Below, in pieces: positions 32,433 to 44,650 of a stretch of 64,000 nucleotides of DNA (position 1 is its first letter; each line of letters opens with the position of its first letter). This DNA is from Stenocarpella maydis (Eukaryota; Ascomycota; Sordariomycetes; Diaporthales; Diaporthaceae), in NCBI GenBank assembly GCA_002270565.1, contig NQMI01000007.1, forward strand, positions 742,110 through 806,109, written 5' to 3'. Under the pieces are notes generated by a model that was given only the letters and a program-made list of their open reading frames with translations, did no database searches and was not told where the DNA came from. The translations under genes and the position numbers were made by a program.

Positions 32433-32762
32433 AAGCTTAGGAAGAAGAGGAGGGTTGTACTAAACCCAAATCAAGCGTTTGTAGACGTCGTGGTGATTGC
32501 AAGGGAGAGGGCGGCGATGGGACTTATAAAAGAAGAGCTGGTGGTAATACTTAAAGGCGATGAGTTAGGGGATGATGATAAGGTTGAGGAAATGGAATGT
32601 ATTGTAGTGCACGATTCAGATAGCAAGGGGTCGTTGTTCGATTGCGAATAGCTGCAATGGTCGTTAAGAAATTAATTGTTGAAGTTAAGGGTGGTTCCAG
32701 AGGAGGTCAGAATTAGGGCCGGTGCGCGAGGGGGTTGGTGCGTGAGTGGGTAAGGGGACTTA

Positions 32763-33516
32763 GCTCCCAGGGCCCCGGGAGGGGCTTTCCACCTGGTATA
32801 TATTCTCTAGACTGGCGTGGATAATTCTGTCATTTAGGAGCTTGTGCCGGCGAAGTATAATAATGTAGGAAGCCGTCTTGAGCGCTAAATCCCTGCGTCT
32901 GAGGTCTAGTACCCATGCAGTTGACTAAGAGAGCATTAGACTTATTATTCTTAAGACAACAACTTTATAAAAGTTTCATAGTTTTTTTTTTAAGAAAAAT
33001 CTCTTGGTTATAAAATCTGTGTACTTAAATATTATTAAGTATCATATAATAGAATTAATAATGAAGTTCAAAATTTTATTTCAAAATATTATATAATAAT
33101 AAAGTAAAGATTCTTGTGATCGCTTTTTATAGCTCGGTTTGGTGGGACATGCTGTAGCCGAGGAATGCAGCAACCGTGTCTTTGCAGCTCTCTCTCTCTC
33201 TTCTTTTTCTTAAAAAAAATTTGCGGGGATATTGCTATAAGCTCAAGAAAGACATCATCAGCTAGACGTACATGAAGATGTTAAAATACTAAAATAAATT
33301 GTTGTTGGTTGAGTGCTTAATACCTACCTGCCAACTTGGCAGACACTGTCGATGGGGCACGGGTTAGGGTCAGCTTACTCATGACTTACCAGAATGAAAT
33401 GTTGGTTGAGGGCTGATCCGGTTCCCGGTTGACGACGACCATATTTCGCTAGGACGCCTTCCCCGGTGCCAAGTAGCCCCAACGCATTGTATTACCTCAG
33501 TTCTGGAAATGTCGAT
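32763..33516. other. Intergenic, right edge of transposon island to Nudix gene
   Basis: The first part (to about 33250) is still AT-rich, with TATTATATAATAATA-type sequence and a CT microsatellite near 33190. It may be relic DNA, but nothing codes. The last 250 bp are the Nudix gene's upstream region. Confidence 0.5.
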
Positions 33517-34581
33517 ATGCCTGGACTTTTGGATATAGTAGAGCAATGTGACAAGTGAGTTGAGTGCAACCGCTGGCTCGCCAATGCCTTGGGCCATGGC
33601 GTCTATCAATCTTGCAAACGAGACTCAAGCTGACACGCTTCTTTCTCTACCTTTAGTTTCCCACAGGATGGGATACTTCGACCCGAAGCCCACCATCGAA
33701 TGGTTGAGTCACTGTGGCTGTTCTACCTGCCAGACGACCCCCACCCTCACGGTTGCCTCATCGACTCCGTCGTGGAGCGAATGCCATGGACAGCAGACTT
33801 CCGCCTCGTAAGGAGGCCGCAAAAAGAAGTCCACTTACTCAAGCGCGAGGGTAGGGACGACTGGCAGCAAGCCTGCGGTGAAGCGATCCAGGAACTTGTT
33901 AACCTAGCACGCGAGCGAAAGGTCTTCCCCCGGCTTGGAAAGAAGACAGTAGAGCAGTTCCCCATAGTCGGTGCCAGCTTCGATATCGGAATAGAGCGCT
34001 CAGCATTCAGCATGTTTGGTATCATTGGCCGGGGTGCCCACATGACGGTGTACGTCCGCACTGCGCAGGGCCTCAAGTTCTGGATTCCCAGGCGGAGTGC
34101 CACCAAGTCCACATATCCAGGCATGCTAGACCAGGCCGTCGCGGGGGGCGTCTCTCGGGGCGAATCGCCGCTGGAGTGTATCGTCCGTGAAGCAGGCGAG
34201 GAGGCGGCACTCTCTGCTGAGATGGTGAGGGACAACGTGGTGTCTGCGGGCACGGTGACGTGGTTCAACATCTCGGATGAAAAGTCCGGTGGCGAGCCCG
34301 GGCTGATGAACCCGGGTATCCTCTACGTCTACGACTTGCAGGTCGGAGAGGATGTCGCGTTCGAGCCGGTGGAGGGCGACATCGACAGCTTCTCGCTGAT
34401 GGGAGTTGACGAGGTCAAGGAGTCTTTGCGGCGGGGCCACTTCAAGCCGAGCTGCGCGATGGTCATGTTGGACTTCTATATCAGGCACGGTTTGATCACT
34501 GCGGAGAATGAGAAGGACTACGATGCAATAGCCCAGAGGTTACACCGCAAATTACCGTTCCGGACATCGCCAAGTCTTTGA
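33517..34581 (+). CDS. DUF4743/Nudix hydrolase
   Basis: A Nudix-fold enzyme of the family containing yeast YJR142W and the Nudix part of plant and fungal thiamine-pyrophosphokinase-related proteins, acting on diphosphate substrates; some relatives hydrolyse damaged thiamine diphosphates. Exons 33517-33554 and 33657-34581 (102-bp intron, GTGAGT donor, TTTAG end) give 320 residues. The short first exon MPGLLDIVEQCD joins to NFPQDGILRPEAHHRMVESL, which restores the usual DUF4743 N-terminus. The alternative acceptor nine bases further on (CCCACAG) breaks the frame. The Nudix box is at residues 176-198: GGVSRGESPLECIVREAGEE followed by AAL. The Gly of the canonical EExGU is Ala here, as in many relatives. 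It is the first intact gene to the right of the transposon island. Confidence 0.88.
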
Positions 34582-35136
34582 TCTGGGAACTTGGGGTGGC
34601 TGTAATAGCCGCCACTTTATTCAGCCTCTGGGCCCAGCTCTGTACAGCCTGCTCAATCAAAATTTTCTCACCGAAGAGGGGATCATAGGCAATGCAGAGG
34701 TGGCTGCAATTTACATGACCACAAAGCACCTGACAGGGAGCCGGTTCAATCATATATGGCGGATGGACAGAATGGACAGAAGCTCTGCAGCCTCTGGTTC
34801 AAGACGTCATGATAACTATATGATATCGGCTAAATAGACATTGACCACGGCCTGACCTCCGCCTGCCTGGTAAATAACCTCGCATCAAGGTCTCTCGAAT
34901 AATTTGCACTCTCACGTAGCATTGGCATATGATTTCTTCGCCGAATCGTTAGGCTCGCATGTCCTCGGGGTAAATTACTGAGCGCGCTTGAACCATATCA
35001 GGAATATCGTTATGCTCTTTAAAAGTCAAAATCCTTCTCAAGTCATATGTTGACACAACGGAGCATCCCTGCGTCGCGAATAGCCTCGACTCCCAGTAGT
35101 GAATCGTCATCACCGCTGCTTAACATAACTCACGTA
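34582..35136. other. Intergenic, Nudix to FAD oxidase
   Basis: 3' flank of the Nudix gene and upstream region of the FAD oxidase. An upstream in-frame ATG at 35047 would add 30 residues before the signal peptide and is less likely to be the start. Confidence 0.5.
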
Positions 35137-37084
35137 ATGCTAGCCAAGTTTGTCACGCTCGCGTGCAGCGGCATCGCGGCTGCACTCGTACCCACGACGT
35201 GGAACGGACGCTCTTACGGGTGCAAGTGCTATGTCGGCGACCCATGCTGGCCGAAAGTTGGAGAATGGTCCGCTCTGAACGCCACCCTCAGTGGAAATCT
35301 TGCAGTCCACATTCCTCCAGGTGCAGTCTGCCACAACATTTTCCAAGGCCCACTCGAGAATGTTAGCACATACAATCAGGCCGCATGCTCGAATGTTACA
35401 GCAAACTTCAACAGTGAACAATGGACGTGAGTCTGGGGGAGAATGAAGATGCGCACGTGAAAAGACATACTAGTATGATACCCGACAGGACGGACCAGCC
35501 GGCAGCAGTGCTATGGACCTATTATACCAACGAGACCTGCCGACCTACGAACAATCCTAGCGCGCCTTGTACGTCTGGATACTATGGAGTATACGTCATT
35601 CTTGCAAAGACGTACGAGCATGTCAAAGCAGGAGTCGATTTCGCGCGCACGCACGATCTACGGCTTGTCATCCGCAACACTGGCCACGACTTCCTGGGTA
35701 GGAGCACCGGCTGGGGAGCTGTTGTCATCAATACCCACAGCTTCAAGAATGCAAGCTTTACAGATTCATACGTTGGGCCAGGAGACTACCATGGACCGGC
35801 AGTGACCGTCGGTGCCGGGATACAAGGGGGCGAATTGCTCAAGTTGGGAAACGCCCGGAATCCACCAGTGACAGTTGTAGTCGGAGAATGCTCAGTATGT
35901 ATTTGTCCTGCAATATTTGCTTTCGACTGTGCGCCTGGCTTACCTTCTCTAGACGGTCGGACCATCTGGCGGGTTCGTGCAGGGTGGTGGTCACGGCCCA
36001 TGGACTACTGTGAAAGGCATGGCTGCAGACACAGTCCTGGAGTTTGAAGTTGTGACAGCCGCAGGAGACATAGTGACCGCGAACGCCGGGACAAATCCAG
36101 ACCTTTTCTGGGCCCTCAGAGGCGGTGGTCCTTCAGCTTTTGGTGTCATCCTCTCGACGACATTCCAGACTTTTGTTGATGTCCCATCGGCTGGCGCCAT
36201 ACTCGACATCAATCCCAGCCACACAGCCAATCGCACGCTGCTCTGGGAGGCTATCACGATCTTCCACAGCTATTCCAATCATTTCGTCGACAATGGACTA
36301 TATGTATACTTCGAAGTTAGTTCCTTCGGTCTTCACGTCCAACCCTTCGTGGCCGTGAACCAGACCTCGGCACAGCTTGACACCATCATTGCCCCTGTCC
36401 TCCGTGATCTGGATGCTATCGGTATAAGGTACACCACTACAACCAGACACTACCAAACTTTCTTTACACTTTACAATGACCTCTTCGGGCGTGAAGGCGC
36501 CGGCATCTCAGCTTTGACAGGCGGCTGGGTCTTCGCGCACCAGGATATTGCAAGGAACAACACGAACATCATTAACTCGCTCAAGAACCTCCAGAGCAAA
36601 GGTGCAACTGCAATTGGCCACATGTGGAATCCGGCCTATGGAATGCCGAACATAAACAACGCGCTGAACCCAAGATTCCGGGATGCAAGTGTTCATATCA
36701 TCGCCGCGATGTCTGTCTCGGGCACCGCGACGTGGGAGCAGAAGATGGCGGCGCAGCAGAAGTTGACGTTCGACGTGAACCAGCAGATGAGAGAAGCTGG
36801 CCCGAGTGGCTTTGGGTATGTGAATGAGGTGAGCTTGTTCCGCATAGCGAGCTTGCCAGCGCGTCCTTTACGAGACTGACAAGAGAATCTCACGCGTTCA
36901 GGGTGACTCAAACCAACCTGACTGGCAGAATGCTTTTTATGGAATTAATTACCCACAGCTCCTGGATATTCGGAAAAAATGGGACCCAAGCGGAATATTT
37001 TACGCAATTGCTACTCCAGGAACAGAGGATTGGGAGGTCATCGACTATGGGACCAAGTTATGCAAGAGGTCAGCTGCGGAATGA
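35137..37084 (+). CDS. Secreted berberine-bridge-type FAD-linked oxidase
   Basis: FAD oxidoreductase of the PCMH/BBE family, which oxidises alcohols, sugars or secondary-metabolite intermediates with oxygen. Exons 35137-35426, 35489-35894, 35953-36828 and 36902-37084 (introns 62, 58 and 73 bp) close to 584 residues. I chose the ATG at 35137 because it starts a signal peptide (MLAKFVTLACSGIAAA). His163 in RNTGHDFLGRSTG and Cys231 in GECSTVGPSGGF match the two residues that bind FAD covalently in bicovalent BBE enzymes. The nucleotide-binding block FVQGGGHGPW follows. The BBE C-terminal domain reads GDSNQPDWQNAFYG and then LLDIRKKWDPSGIFYA. Many NxT/S sequons fit secretion. It is convergent with the P450; the two could modify one metabolite, but that is inference. 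No single long frame spans the gene. Confidence 0.93.
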
Positions 37085-37932
37085 ACAACGCAGGAGGCCA
37101 AGTCTGTTGTGCTTAAATACATATATGTTGGTCGGTGGGAATATACTGCCCCATGGCTAGACGTATTAATCCAGCATCAGATGGCCAAGCCGGATACTTC
37201 CATCCACCGACCCATTCACAGTCAGCCTCGTGTCCAGGCCATCAGCACACTGCGATATGTAGCACCTTGGTGAAAGGAGCCACACTGTACTGCTGGAAGG
37301 CGGGCACCTGAGCACGGATACGACGTCGCCAGTGGCCATCTGGATGATCTCTCCGTTGACCTTAAGCTCAGCACGCCGTCCAGAACCTCAAATGCAGAGC
37401 AACCAGTCAAAGTCATACTTCCAACATATCTGAGCACGGATGAGTAACCCAAACATGCCATAATAACGAAACGGTCTGGCCAAGCAAGGTTTTAAGCTGT
37501 CAAACTGCGATTACTTGAAACTTAATGATGAGTATACCGAACCCCTACCACCCTATAACATCGATTATCACGAGCACCAAGTTTGTTGGCTAATCACCCA
37601 ATTCGTCGTCGTTACTCCAACCCCCCGAGCTCTAAGACAGCTACTCTAAGACAGCAACTGTGTGGCCTCCGGGCAGAAACTGTCAAAGAAGACAGAAGCA
37701 CAATAATTTCAATCGCTCGATGCGGCTAGAAAAGAATCCCAAGGAAACTTAAGTTGCATTGATGGCGCTTTAGCACCTATCACTGTCACCTTCTCTACAC
37801 AGAGCTTCCAACCCTGGCACCATACCACTATGCTCGGCGCGGTTACCTAGTCGAGCCTTCAAAGGAAGCTGCTTTGTCTGAACGAGAAAGGGCCATGACA
37901 CACAGCATCATCCCCCGGATCAAACCGCCCCC
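37085..37932. other. Convergent intergenic region
   Basis: This lies between the FAD oxidase (plus) and the P450 (minus). Nothing coding is supported. The sequence TCTAAGACAGC occurs twice in tandem near 37631-37655. Confidence 0.5.
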
Positions 37933-39715
37933 TCAACCTACAGGAGCTTCGGTGATTTGTACCAGGAAATCGTCATCCATCCAGACACTCCAGATCTCCG
38001 ACTTCCAGGGTCTCATCGGGTCAACAACCTGAAAGTCAAAGTACCGGAACAGCTGTTGAAAATCCAATCAGAATCACGCAAATCCAATACTTGCGTCCGA
38101 GCACTCACCTCAAAATAGACCTTATTCAGCTCCATGAATGCCAGCGGCTTCCCGGCGCAGCCAAACCGGCCGTAGCCAAAAGCCATCTCCACCAGCCGCT
38201 CCATAGACGCGCGTGTGGCCTCCCCAGCCTCCGTGAAGCGCTCAGGCCTGAAGATTTCGCCGTCGTGACCCCAATGGAGAGGCGAGCGCATCGTCGGTAT
38301 CAAGTTCCACGCCACGGCGGTGCCGCCGGGGATGAACTTCCCATCTATCTCGTCACCCTGAGCAGGGACGACCTTGGGGAATTTGATTGGGACGGGCGGC
38401 CGTATGCGGAGCCCCTCGTATATGATAGCCTGCAGAGCAAACATGAGCACGTGGTCTTTTTGAATGTGAGTTAGGGCACTCGCGACTGAGTTTACGAACT
38501 TGGAGATAGGGAATCTTTTTGGCCTCGTCTTGCTTGATGGGACTTGAGACCGTGCCCTCATCGACGGCCTCCCTGACGACTTGTTTAAACTTGTGGTATA
38601 CTCGGGGGTTTGTCATGAGATGCAACATTGTGCAGCGAATAGTCGCGGCTGTTGTGTCGGAACCGGCAGACATGGCGAACAGAGCTTCGCTGATGCAGGG
38701 ACCCATTGGTAGGCCAGCCCGTATGAATGCACCCTAACTCCGTGAGCAATTAATTTTTGGTTGAAAACGCACGTTCTGAGGGGCCTGTTTATTACCAGTA
38801 GGTCTCGCTCCTCTTTTGCTCCAGGCTCGAAACGCCTCTTTGTTTCTTCCTCCATGATCCTGGCATTTAATACTATATATCAGTTTTGGCTGTCCCTAGC
38901 GACGTATCTGTTGGATCCGAGACTCACCGTATCAGTAGCCCGGGACCCTCTTTGTCCGTTGTCTTGGGACCAAAAGCTTTGAGAAAGTAGTGAGAGGTCG
39001 TAATAGCCCGCAGCCACGGGATATTCATGGGAACGGTGTAGGTCCTTATAGTATTTCGAAAGGCAGTCATAAGGCCGTGGATATCAGAGTGAGTTCTCAA
39101 GAACCCCAGCTCTCTCCCAAGCGCGACACGGGCGATAACGTCCATCGCGAAGAAGTTGGCTATCTGGGCCAAGTCAACAACGCACACTCGGCTTGGGCCC
39201 AGGGACAAGTGGTCTTCAATGTGCTGTTTTAGTGCCCCGATCATGTCGTCCACTATGGGCTCCATGGCCGATGTCTCTCGGCCGCCGTAGGCGCCTGCCA
39301 GCTTTGCCTTGGTTGCATCGTGGCGTGATGTGTCGACCGTTGAAAACATCGCCTCATAATCCGGATGTTTGAATGAGCTGCTGTAAAAGGCGTCTTTGCC
39401 GTATGTCCCACGGGCGCCTGACATTCTTCGCAAAATCTCTGGGTCGTCTGTCAAGAGAGTGTTGGGACTGATCCTTATGAGATGGCCGTATTTCTTGGCC
39501 AGGTCGTTGTAAACCCACGCCTCTTGACCGCTAGCAGTTGTTGATAATTCCCACAGTGAGGTGACCCCGGCAAGGAAGGGACCAGGAACATGTCGAAGAC
39601 GGCTCCAGGAGTAAATGGTCGAAACCAAACAGTAAATCAACAGGCTCCCTGCGAGGATCCCGAACCATGCAGTATAGGTAATTGCTCCTGTTTCTACCGC
39701 CATAGGAGAGAGCAT
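37933..39715 (-). CDS. Cytochrome P450 monooxygenase
   Basis: Haem-thiolate monooxygenase anchored in the endoplasmic reticulum. Five exons, 39715-38928, 38859-38796, 38733-38500, 38429-38109 and 38052-37933, close to 508 residues, the normal length. The introns are 68, 62, 70 and 56 bp. Intron 3 has an unusual GTTCGT donor; the nearby GTAAAC breaks the frame. The N-terminus has a membrane anchor (residues 13-32) followed by the proline hinge RHVPGPF. I-helix AGSDTT is at 307-312, ExxR is EGLR at 367-370, then RPERF, and the haem loop FGYGRFGCAG has Cys453. The ATG at 39715 was preferred to the in-frame one at 39790, which adds 25 charged residues before the anchor. It resembles fungal secondary-metabolism P450s (CYP65/CYP58-like by general motif feel only). 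Its substrate is unknown. Confidence 0.93.
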
Positions 39716-40887
39716 CGTTGCAATGATTTGCCCGCAGTATTTGCCCGTCTTGAGGCCCTGGCCATCTCTCGGTCTCTTCTTATAACCCAATCATCCCCGG
39801 CGAAAATCACGCATGTAGAACTACGGCCTCTGAGTGGATGACTCATCCCACCCATGACATATTCATGTCCAGATGGCCGTATCACCAAGTGATAGCTCAC
39901 AAAACCATAGAGACTAGCTTCAGGACTTCCGGGACGATCATTAGAAATTCGGGTGCTTACGCCTGGGGTCCATTCTTGTAACTATTGCACAGCGACATGC
40001 TGACTGCATATTGTATTACCTTCCGCTACCCTACCTCAGTCCTTTTTGAGAGCGGGGTAATCGCAAGAAGCACTTGAGCAAAGACAGCGCATAACATGGC
40101 TTGAGGTTTCCAGCTTTGAGGTGTTGCCACCGGTTGGTTCCGTCTAGACAGAGCTTCCAATTGGGGCTCCTACAGCATTGTTACACATCAATCACATCCT
40201 GTTGGTCGATAAGCTTTTTTCCGACTTGAGGTAGGGGGACAAATCTAGATATTGATGGCAACCCAGACGTCTTGGTGTCAGCTCGCCTGCGTATCCGGCA
40301 ATAGGAAGTTCTAGAATCCTCGTCACGAAAGACTATTCGGTCAGGCCTCATCAATGTGGACACACCACACAACACATAGTGTCTGTCAGTTGCCTCTTCC
40401 GACCTCGCCGCTGACGGCGAGTCCTTTTGCATTCATGGATTTGGGTGGAAGATACCTAAAAATGGCGAGTCATCGAGCTACAGTGTGTAAACTTCTAGCA
40501 CCAGGGAGACATCAGGATGTACTTAGCTCTGAAATTGTGACCCATCCTGGGACAAGAACGTGACCACCAGGTACTTTCAGCTGAAGAGCATGGCCACGCC
40601 TCAACTGAAGTGCAGCGGTCTAGACAGAGCCCAATTGGGCAATCAACATTATGAACGTGAGGAAGTATACCAGGAAGTGTATTGAAGTGTTCTTGGCTAC
40701 AGATCAATGCACGGCAAAAGATAATGTAATCAGCCAACGAGAAAACTAGGGAAGTCAACAGATTTGGTCCAACCAGTCGTCGAAGATAAAATTAAGTAAG
40801 GAAAGCAATTCAACCTGAATTTCATTTACTACTAGCTAAATATCCGCTTTCAGCCATCGACCACCGGTACTTGCTAAATAAAACCAA
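39716..40887. other. Intergenic, P450 upstream
   Basis: No gene recognised. The sequence TCTAGACAGAGC occurs at about 40143 and again at about 40620, each followed within a few bases by CAATTGGG, so a short direct repeat may exist. Confidence 0.45.
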
Positions 40888-41214
40888 TTACCGTTGCAGT
40901 TCAAACCGCTTCTTCGCCCAGGCGATCTCATCTTGAGTCGGTCCTTTGGCGCCGTCGATGACCTCCGCAGCAACGAGGAGGTGAGCGGTGAGGATCGCGA
41001 GCGCCTTCACTAGGACGCTGCAGGACACCCTATCTGCTGCTGTCGTCGCATTTACTACTTGGAGCTTCAGCTTTAAGATCAGGTGGTCTGATTCGATATA
41101 GGCCATACGGACCTGTCCGATCGAAGCTGACTCCGATACGGAAACCCTCTTATCAAAGATCTCATGAGTAAGAGAATCAATGATTCTATGGGGCGTGCTG
41201 GTTAGCTGAGCCAT
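40888..41214 (-). CDS. Small hypothetical protein, 108 residues
   Basis: I do not recognise a family. The frame starts MAQLTSTPHRIIDSLTHEIF and ends WAKKRFELQR. The ATG lies in a strong context (CCATGG read on both strands) behind a pyrimidine-rich, A-rich leader. The protein is probably soluble, with alternating hydrophobic residues in the middle (VRMAYIESDHLILKLKLQVV) that could form beta strands, and a helical end. There is no signal peptide. It has no intron and stands alone between the P450 and the acetyltransferase. It could be a real lineage-specific gene or a chance frame. Confidence 0.5.
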   Translation of the reverse strand: MAQLTSTPHRIIDSLTHEIFDKRVSVSESASIGQVRMAYIESDHLILKLKLQVVNATTAADRVSCSVLVKALAILTAHLLVAAEVIDGAKGPTQDEIAWAKKRFELQR

Positions 41215-42598
41215 GGTGTGGAGGAGATTTGTGTAATGGTGTGGTTTGGTGGAAATTTTAGTTATAGAGTTGTAGTAAAATGTTGGGTGACGGAAATTAT
41301 TAATGCTATTATTCTCGGGGCTCCGCGTCAGGCCTTATAAAATTGCTGCAGACAAGACATACCATCACCAGTATAATGGACGAATGACTTGAATCAAGAT
41401 AAGCTTGCTTCTTTGTACGTCGTGGAGCTGAGAGTGACCCTCGCTTGTTTGGTTTAGATTGTCCTCAAATCGTCATAATTCATTCTGTTTCATTGTACTG
41501 GGACAACCAACGAAACCTTTATATACAGGAAAATGAAACAAAGAAGAATATTCTGTGTTGGGTAATCAAATTAGTTTATTCGGAAGGCCACTGGCTCCAG
41601 TCTTGTCCCCATGGTCCACACACCCACAGATACTCCCTTTAGGATGCCATTTCTTCCGGATTGACATGAGTCTCTTACCTTGCTCATCACTCCAGTGGAA
41701 GTCTGGATGTTAGCTGAAGACACCACCGAATTTGGCCCGTTCGTGGAGTACGAAAGGTTTGGTGAAAACTCGGGGGAGGGCTGTCGGTGTGTATCACCGT
41801 CGCTGTTGACTGGAGCAGCAACCACGACACCAACCTCATGCCCAGAGGTCTCTACTCCGAGACTGGTGGTGTCTTCGTGAGCGGAAATGGCAAGGGGCTC
41901 CCGCCGTCTAATCCCATTGCCTCATAGGATCTCATGCAGAGCCTGAAATAGTAAGGACCAAGTACGAATGCAAAGCCTTGTGGCCACGCCGTTCCATGCT
42001 CGGAGAACGAATATGTCCAATGAAGGTATTCAGAGCAGATCTCTGGGAGACGGTCTCTCGGATTTTGCACCTCTCTGAGCATCGAAAACGGACATTCTAC
42101 GTCCTAATTTCGATAAGCGGTCGGACTAGGGGTTGTGCACAACTCGAAACTATCAACCTTCCGGAGGATCGGAGAGTAGCTCCGCCATAGCACCGACCTC
42201 GCTCCCCCACTTTATTACTGCGCGTTCTTCCCCTGGGCATGCACATGTGCGCTTTGCGCTGATATGTTCCTCCGAACACGCCAGAGGTGCAACGTTTGTC
42301 ACTCGTTTCCTCAATCGTATTTGACCTCTGTGTCATCTCCATATCTGGTATCCTCCGGGCCTTGCTGGGATGACGACTAGCTCGCTTACATGCGCCGAAG
42401 GATTGGGGCTAAAGTGAAGCCACAGTTCCTCGGAACAATTCCTGCTTGGCCGTGACTCATCAAACCCTGCGTCTTGCACCCGGGGAGGCGCGCCTGGATC
42501 CAGCAGTCCCATCGTTGTTGATATAAAGGGGGTTTCCTTGGCACGCTCAAATCCCACGACGCGGCCCTGGTCTATCGCTTCGCCAACCCGTGCAAATC
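41215..42598. other. Intergenic, upstream of GNAT gene
   Basis: No gene recognised. Short frames on both strands overlap and lack signatures. Confidence 0.45.
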
Positions 42599-43273
42599 AT
42601 GTTGCCCGAAACAGCCGCCCCGGCAGCCACAGGCCTCACAATCACCAGCCCCCGCCTGACGATCCGCACCGCAGCCCCCTCAGACGGCGCCGCCCTCGTG
42701 GCCTACTTCAGCAACCCGGCCAACTTCCCGTGGCCAGCAGAGGAGGACCTCACCCTCGACAAGATGCTGCCGCGGATAGACAAGTGGGCAGATGCGACGG
42801 CAGAGGGCAAGAGTGCTTTTATGGTCATCGTCCTGCCGGGGGGCGACGACCAGCTCATTGGCTTTGGCGGGTTCAACAGCCTGCCCCGGACAGAGCCCCT
42901 CGGCAGCAAGCCCGCCTGGGAGATCAGGAAGGGCAGCGGGGAAGGAACGGTGATAGCGGCTGATGTGGGCGTCAGCATTGATCACCGCTACCAGCGGAAG
43001 GGCTATGCCAGGGAGGCAGTGTGTGCCATCTTGGAGTATGGCTTTGAACAGCTGGGATGTGGCTACGCGCACCTTGACACGCAGAAGTCGAATGAGCCTA
43101 TGAAAGCATTGCTGGACAACTTGGGGATAAAGGGGGTTGAAGGAGATGGCAGCGAGACTGGGGAGGATGCTGCTTTCGGCTTTGCGTCGAAGTCTCTAAA
43201 CTACGACGTGGATAAATCAACCTGGGGCAGCCGGAGGGATGAGTTGAAAAGCAATGGGGCTTGGCCGCTGTAG
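42599..43273 (+). CDS. GNAT-family N-acetyltransferase (RimJ/RimL-like)
   Basis: Transfers an acetyl group from acetyl-CoA to an amine; the acceptor is unknown. Single exon, 224 residues. The ATG at 42599 (MLPETAAPAATG) is the first in frame; the frame is open nine bases upstream but only from a GTG. The N-terminus has the ITSPRLTIRTAAPSDGAAL start typical of Acetyltransf_3 proteins. Motif A, which binds CoA, is VGVSIDHRYQRKGYAREAV, with the Q/R-x-x-G-x-A loop as QRKGYA. The following HLDTQKSNEPMKALLDNLG block matches the usual N-E-x-S-x-x-hydrophobic helix. An insertion before the last strand (VEGDGSETGEDAAF) is variable in the family. It has no obvious partner among its neighbours. Confidence 0.9.
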   Translation: MLPETAAPAATGLTITSPRLTIRTAAPSDGAALVAYFSNPANFPWPAEEDLTLDKMLPRIDKWADATAEGKSAFMVIVLPGGDDQLIGFGGFNSLPRTEPLGSKPAWEIRKGSGEGTVIAADVGVSIDHRYQRKGYAREAVCAILEYGFEQLGCGYAHLDTQKSNEPMKALLDNLGIKGVEGDGSETGEDAAFGFASKSLNYDVDKSTWGSRRDELKSNGAWPL

Positions 43274-44650
43274 GTAAGCTACCGGTAATGCTGGGACTTA
43301 CAGCTCAGAATGCACGTGCCCTGGGGGCCTTCTCTCTAACCAAAGAGTCCAACCTTATGTACGTCGACGAGCCGAAGTGATTAGGGTCTTCGCTCACCGA
43401 AGTTGCATCTGATGTTGCTCGCGTGTTCTCACTCAATCGAGCAAACAAAGCCGCACGGTGCGGGTTGTGGCGGGTCTGGACGATTCGATATCACGGGGAA
43501 ATCCTGTCAAAACTCTCAAATGCTATTAGTCTAAAGTAGGGTAGGAACCCGGATCGCGCGGAGATGAAGCATGTGATAGACGGGCATTAGTTTGCCCGTT
43601 CGGAACCTTTCTTCCCCAGACGCTAGGCATAGGCTAAACGCCTCCCTGAGCTTTCTAGATCACTATGGTATCGTACAGCGGTGGGCGCCCAATAATAGCT
43701 ATACTATCATAGTACAATCGTCGAGGATTATTTTGGCGCATACATATAATGGAAAGCAGGAATGTTGAACTGGAAGGAGGGGAAGAAGAGGAGGAGCTCA
43801 AGTTTTCCTACACGCAGTAACTATTCACATCCATCACCCTCACCTTTCGTCTATTATACACTCTGGATGCCATGGGTCACGTGTCTGATGACACTCTTAT
43901 GAACCTAGTTTTGAAATAATATAAGTAAAGCATAATTAGATGAAGATTTCCGGGCGGACCGTGAAATTGCATAGAGCGAGATTACTCCAATACTATACCC
44001 ACTTGCGAACATCACCACCACACTAATCAGGGAATCCCCGAATCAGGCTCACTGTTTAACCAATTGTAAATTGACGGGCAAATTCAGAAGTCGGGCTGCC
44101 AACACGATGCACCAGCTTCAGCTATTTCCTCCGGATCGGGTGGGGCATTGCCCTGGAGCCAGGAGATTCCACCTGTATCGGTCCGCTGCACGTCATGCAC
44201 TACTCGTTATGCGAAAACCGGTGCCCATATCTGATGCCGCATGGTACTATTTAAGGGCACAAAAAGCGTTGAGAAAGCTATTGAAAGAACCCTGGGCATT
44301 GCGGGACCCGGGGTAAGACACTACAGGGTCCATGGTAGTAGGTTTCGAGGTGGCACGCGAAAAGATTTCAAGGAACGATAACTTGAAGGAAACTAAACGT
44401 ATGGAGCGACAGCGACATGGACAAACACACTCAAGCCAGGGGTGACGTGAAGAGATTCTCCCCCCAGAACAGATCCGATGCACATTTACGTCGCAGCCGC
44501 CCACGACAACTCCCAGATGGTCAAAAGCATCCCACCAAAGCCGAACGAACCGGCAGCCGCCGCGCCGGCGGCTACCACGCGCACAGAACATTCACACGGG
44601 TTACTCAGCTCCGGGGCGGAAAGACGGGATCCGCGGGATCGGGCGAGCCC
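43274..44650. other. Convergent intergenic region
   Basis: This lies between the GNAT gene (plus) and the proline-rich gene (minus). No gene recognised. Confidence 0.5.

Larger units (their letters stand above)
17028..32760 (+). mobile_element. Pogo/Fot1-type transposon split by a nested retrotransposon island
   Basis: The two outer ends are 42-bp perfect inverted repeats, 17028-17069 and 32719-32760, starting AGTCCCCTTACCCACTCACG. Each is flanked by TA (17026-17027 and 32761-32762), as expected for pogo/Fot1 insertion. The left piece (17028-17545) encodes the transposase N-terminus; the right piece (31840-32760) encodes its C-terminal part. Everything between is LTR-retrotransposon material. 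A normal element of this type is about 1.8-2 kb; the two pieces sum to about 1.44 kb, so a few hundred bp of the centre have been lost or are no longer recognisable. Element coordinates describe the outer ends, not a single intact transposon. Confidence 0.88.
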
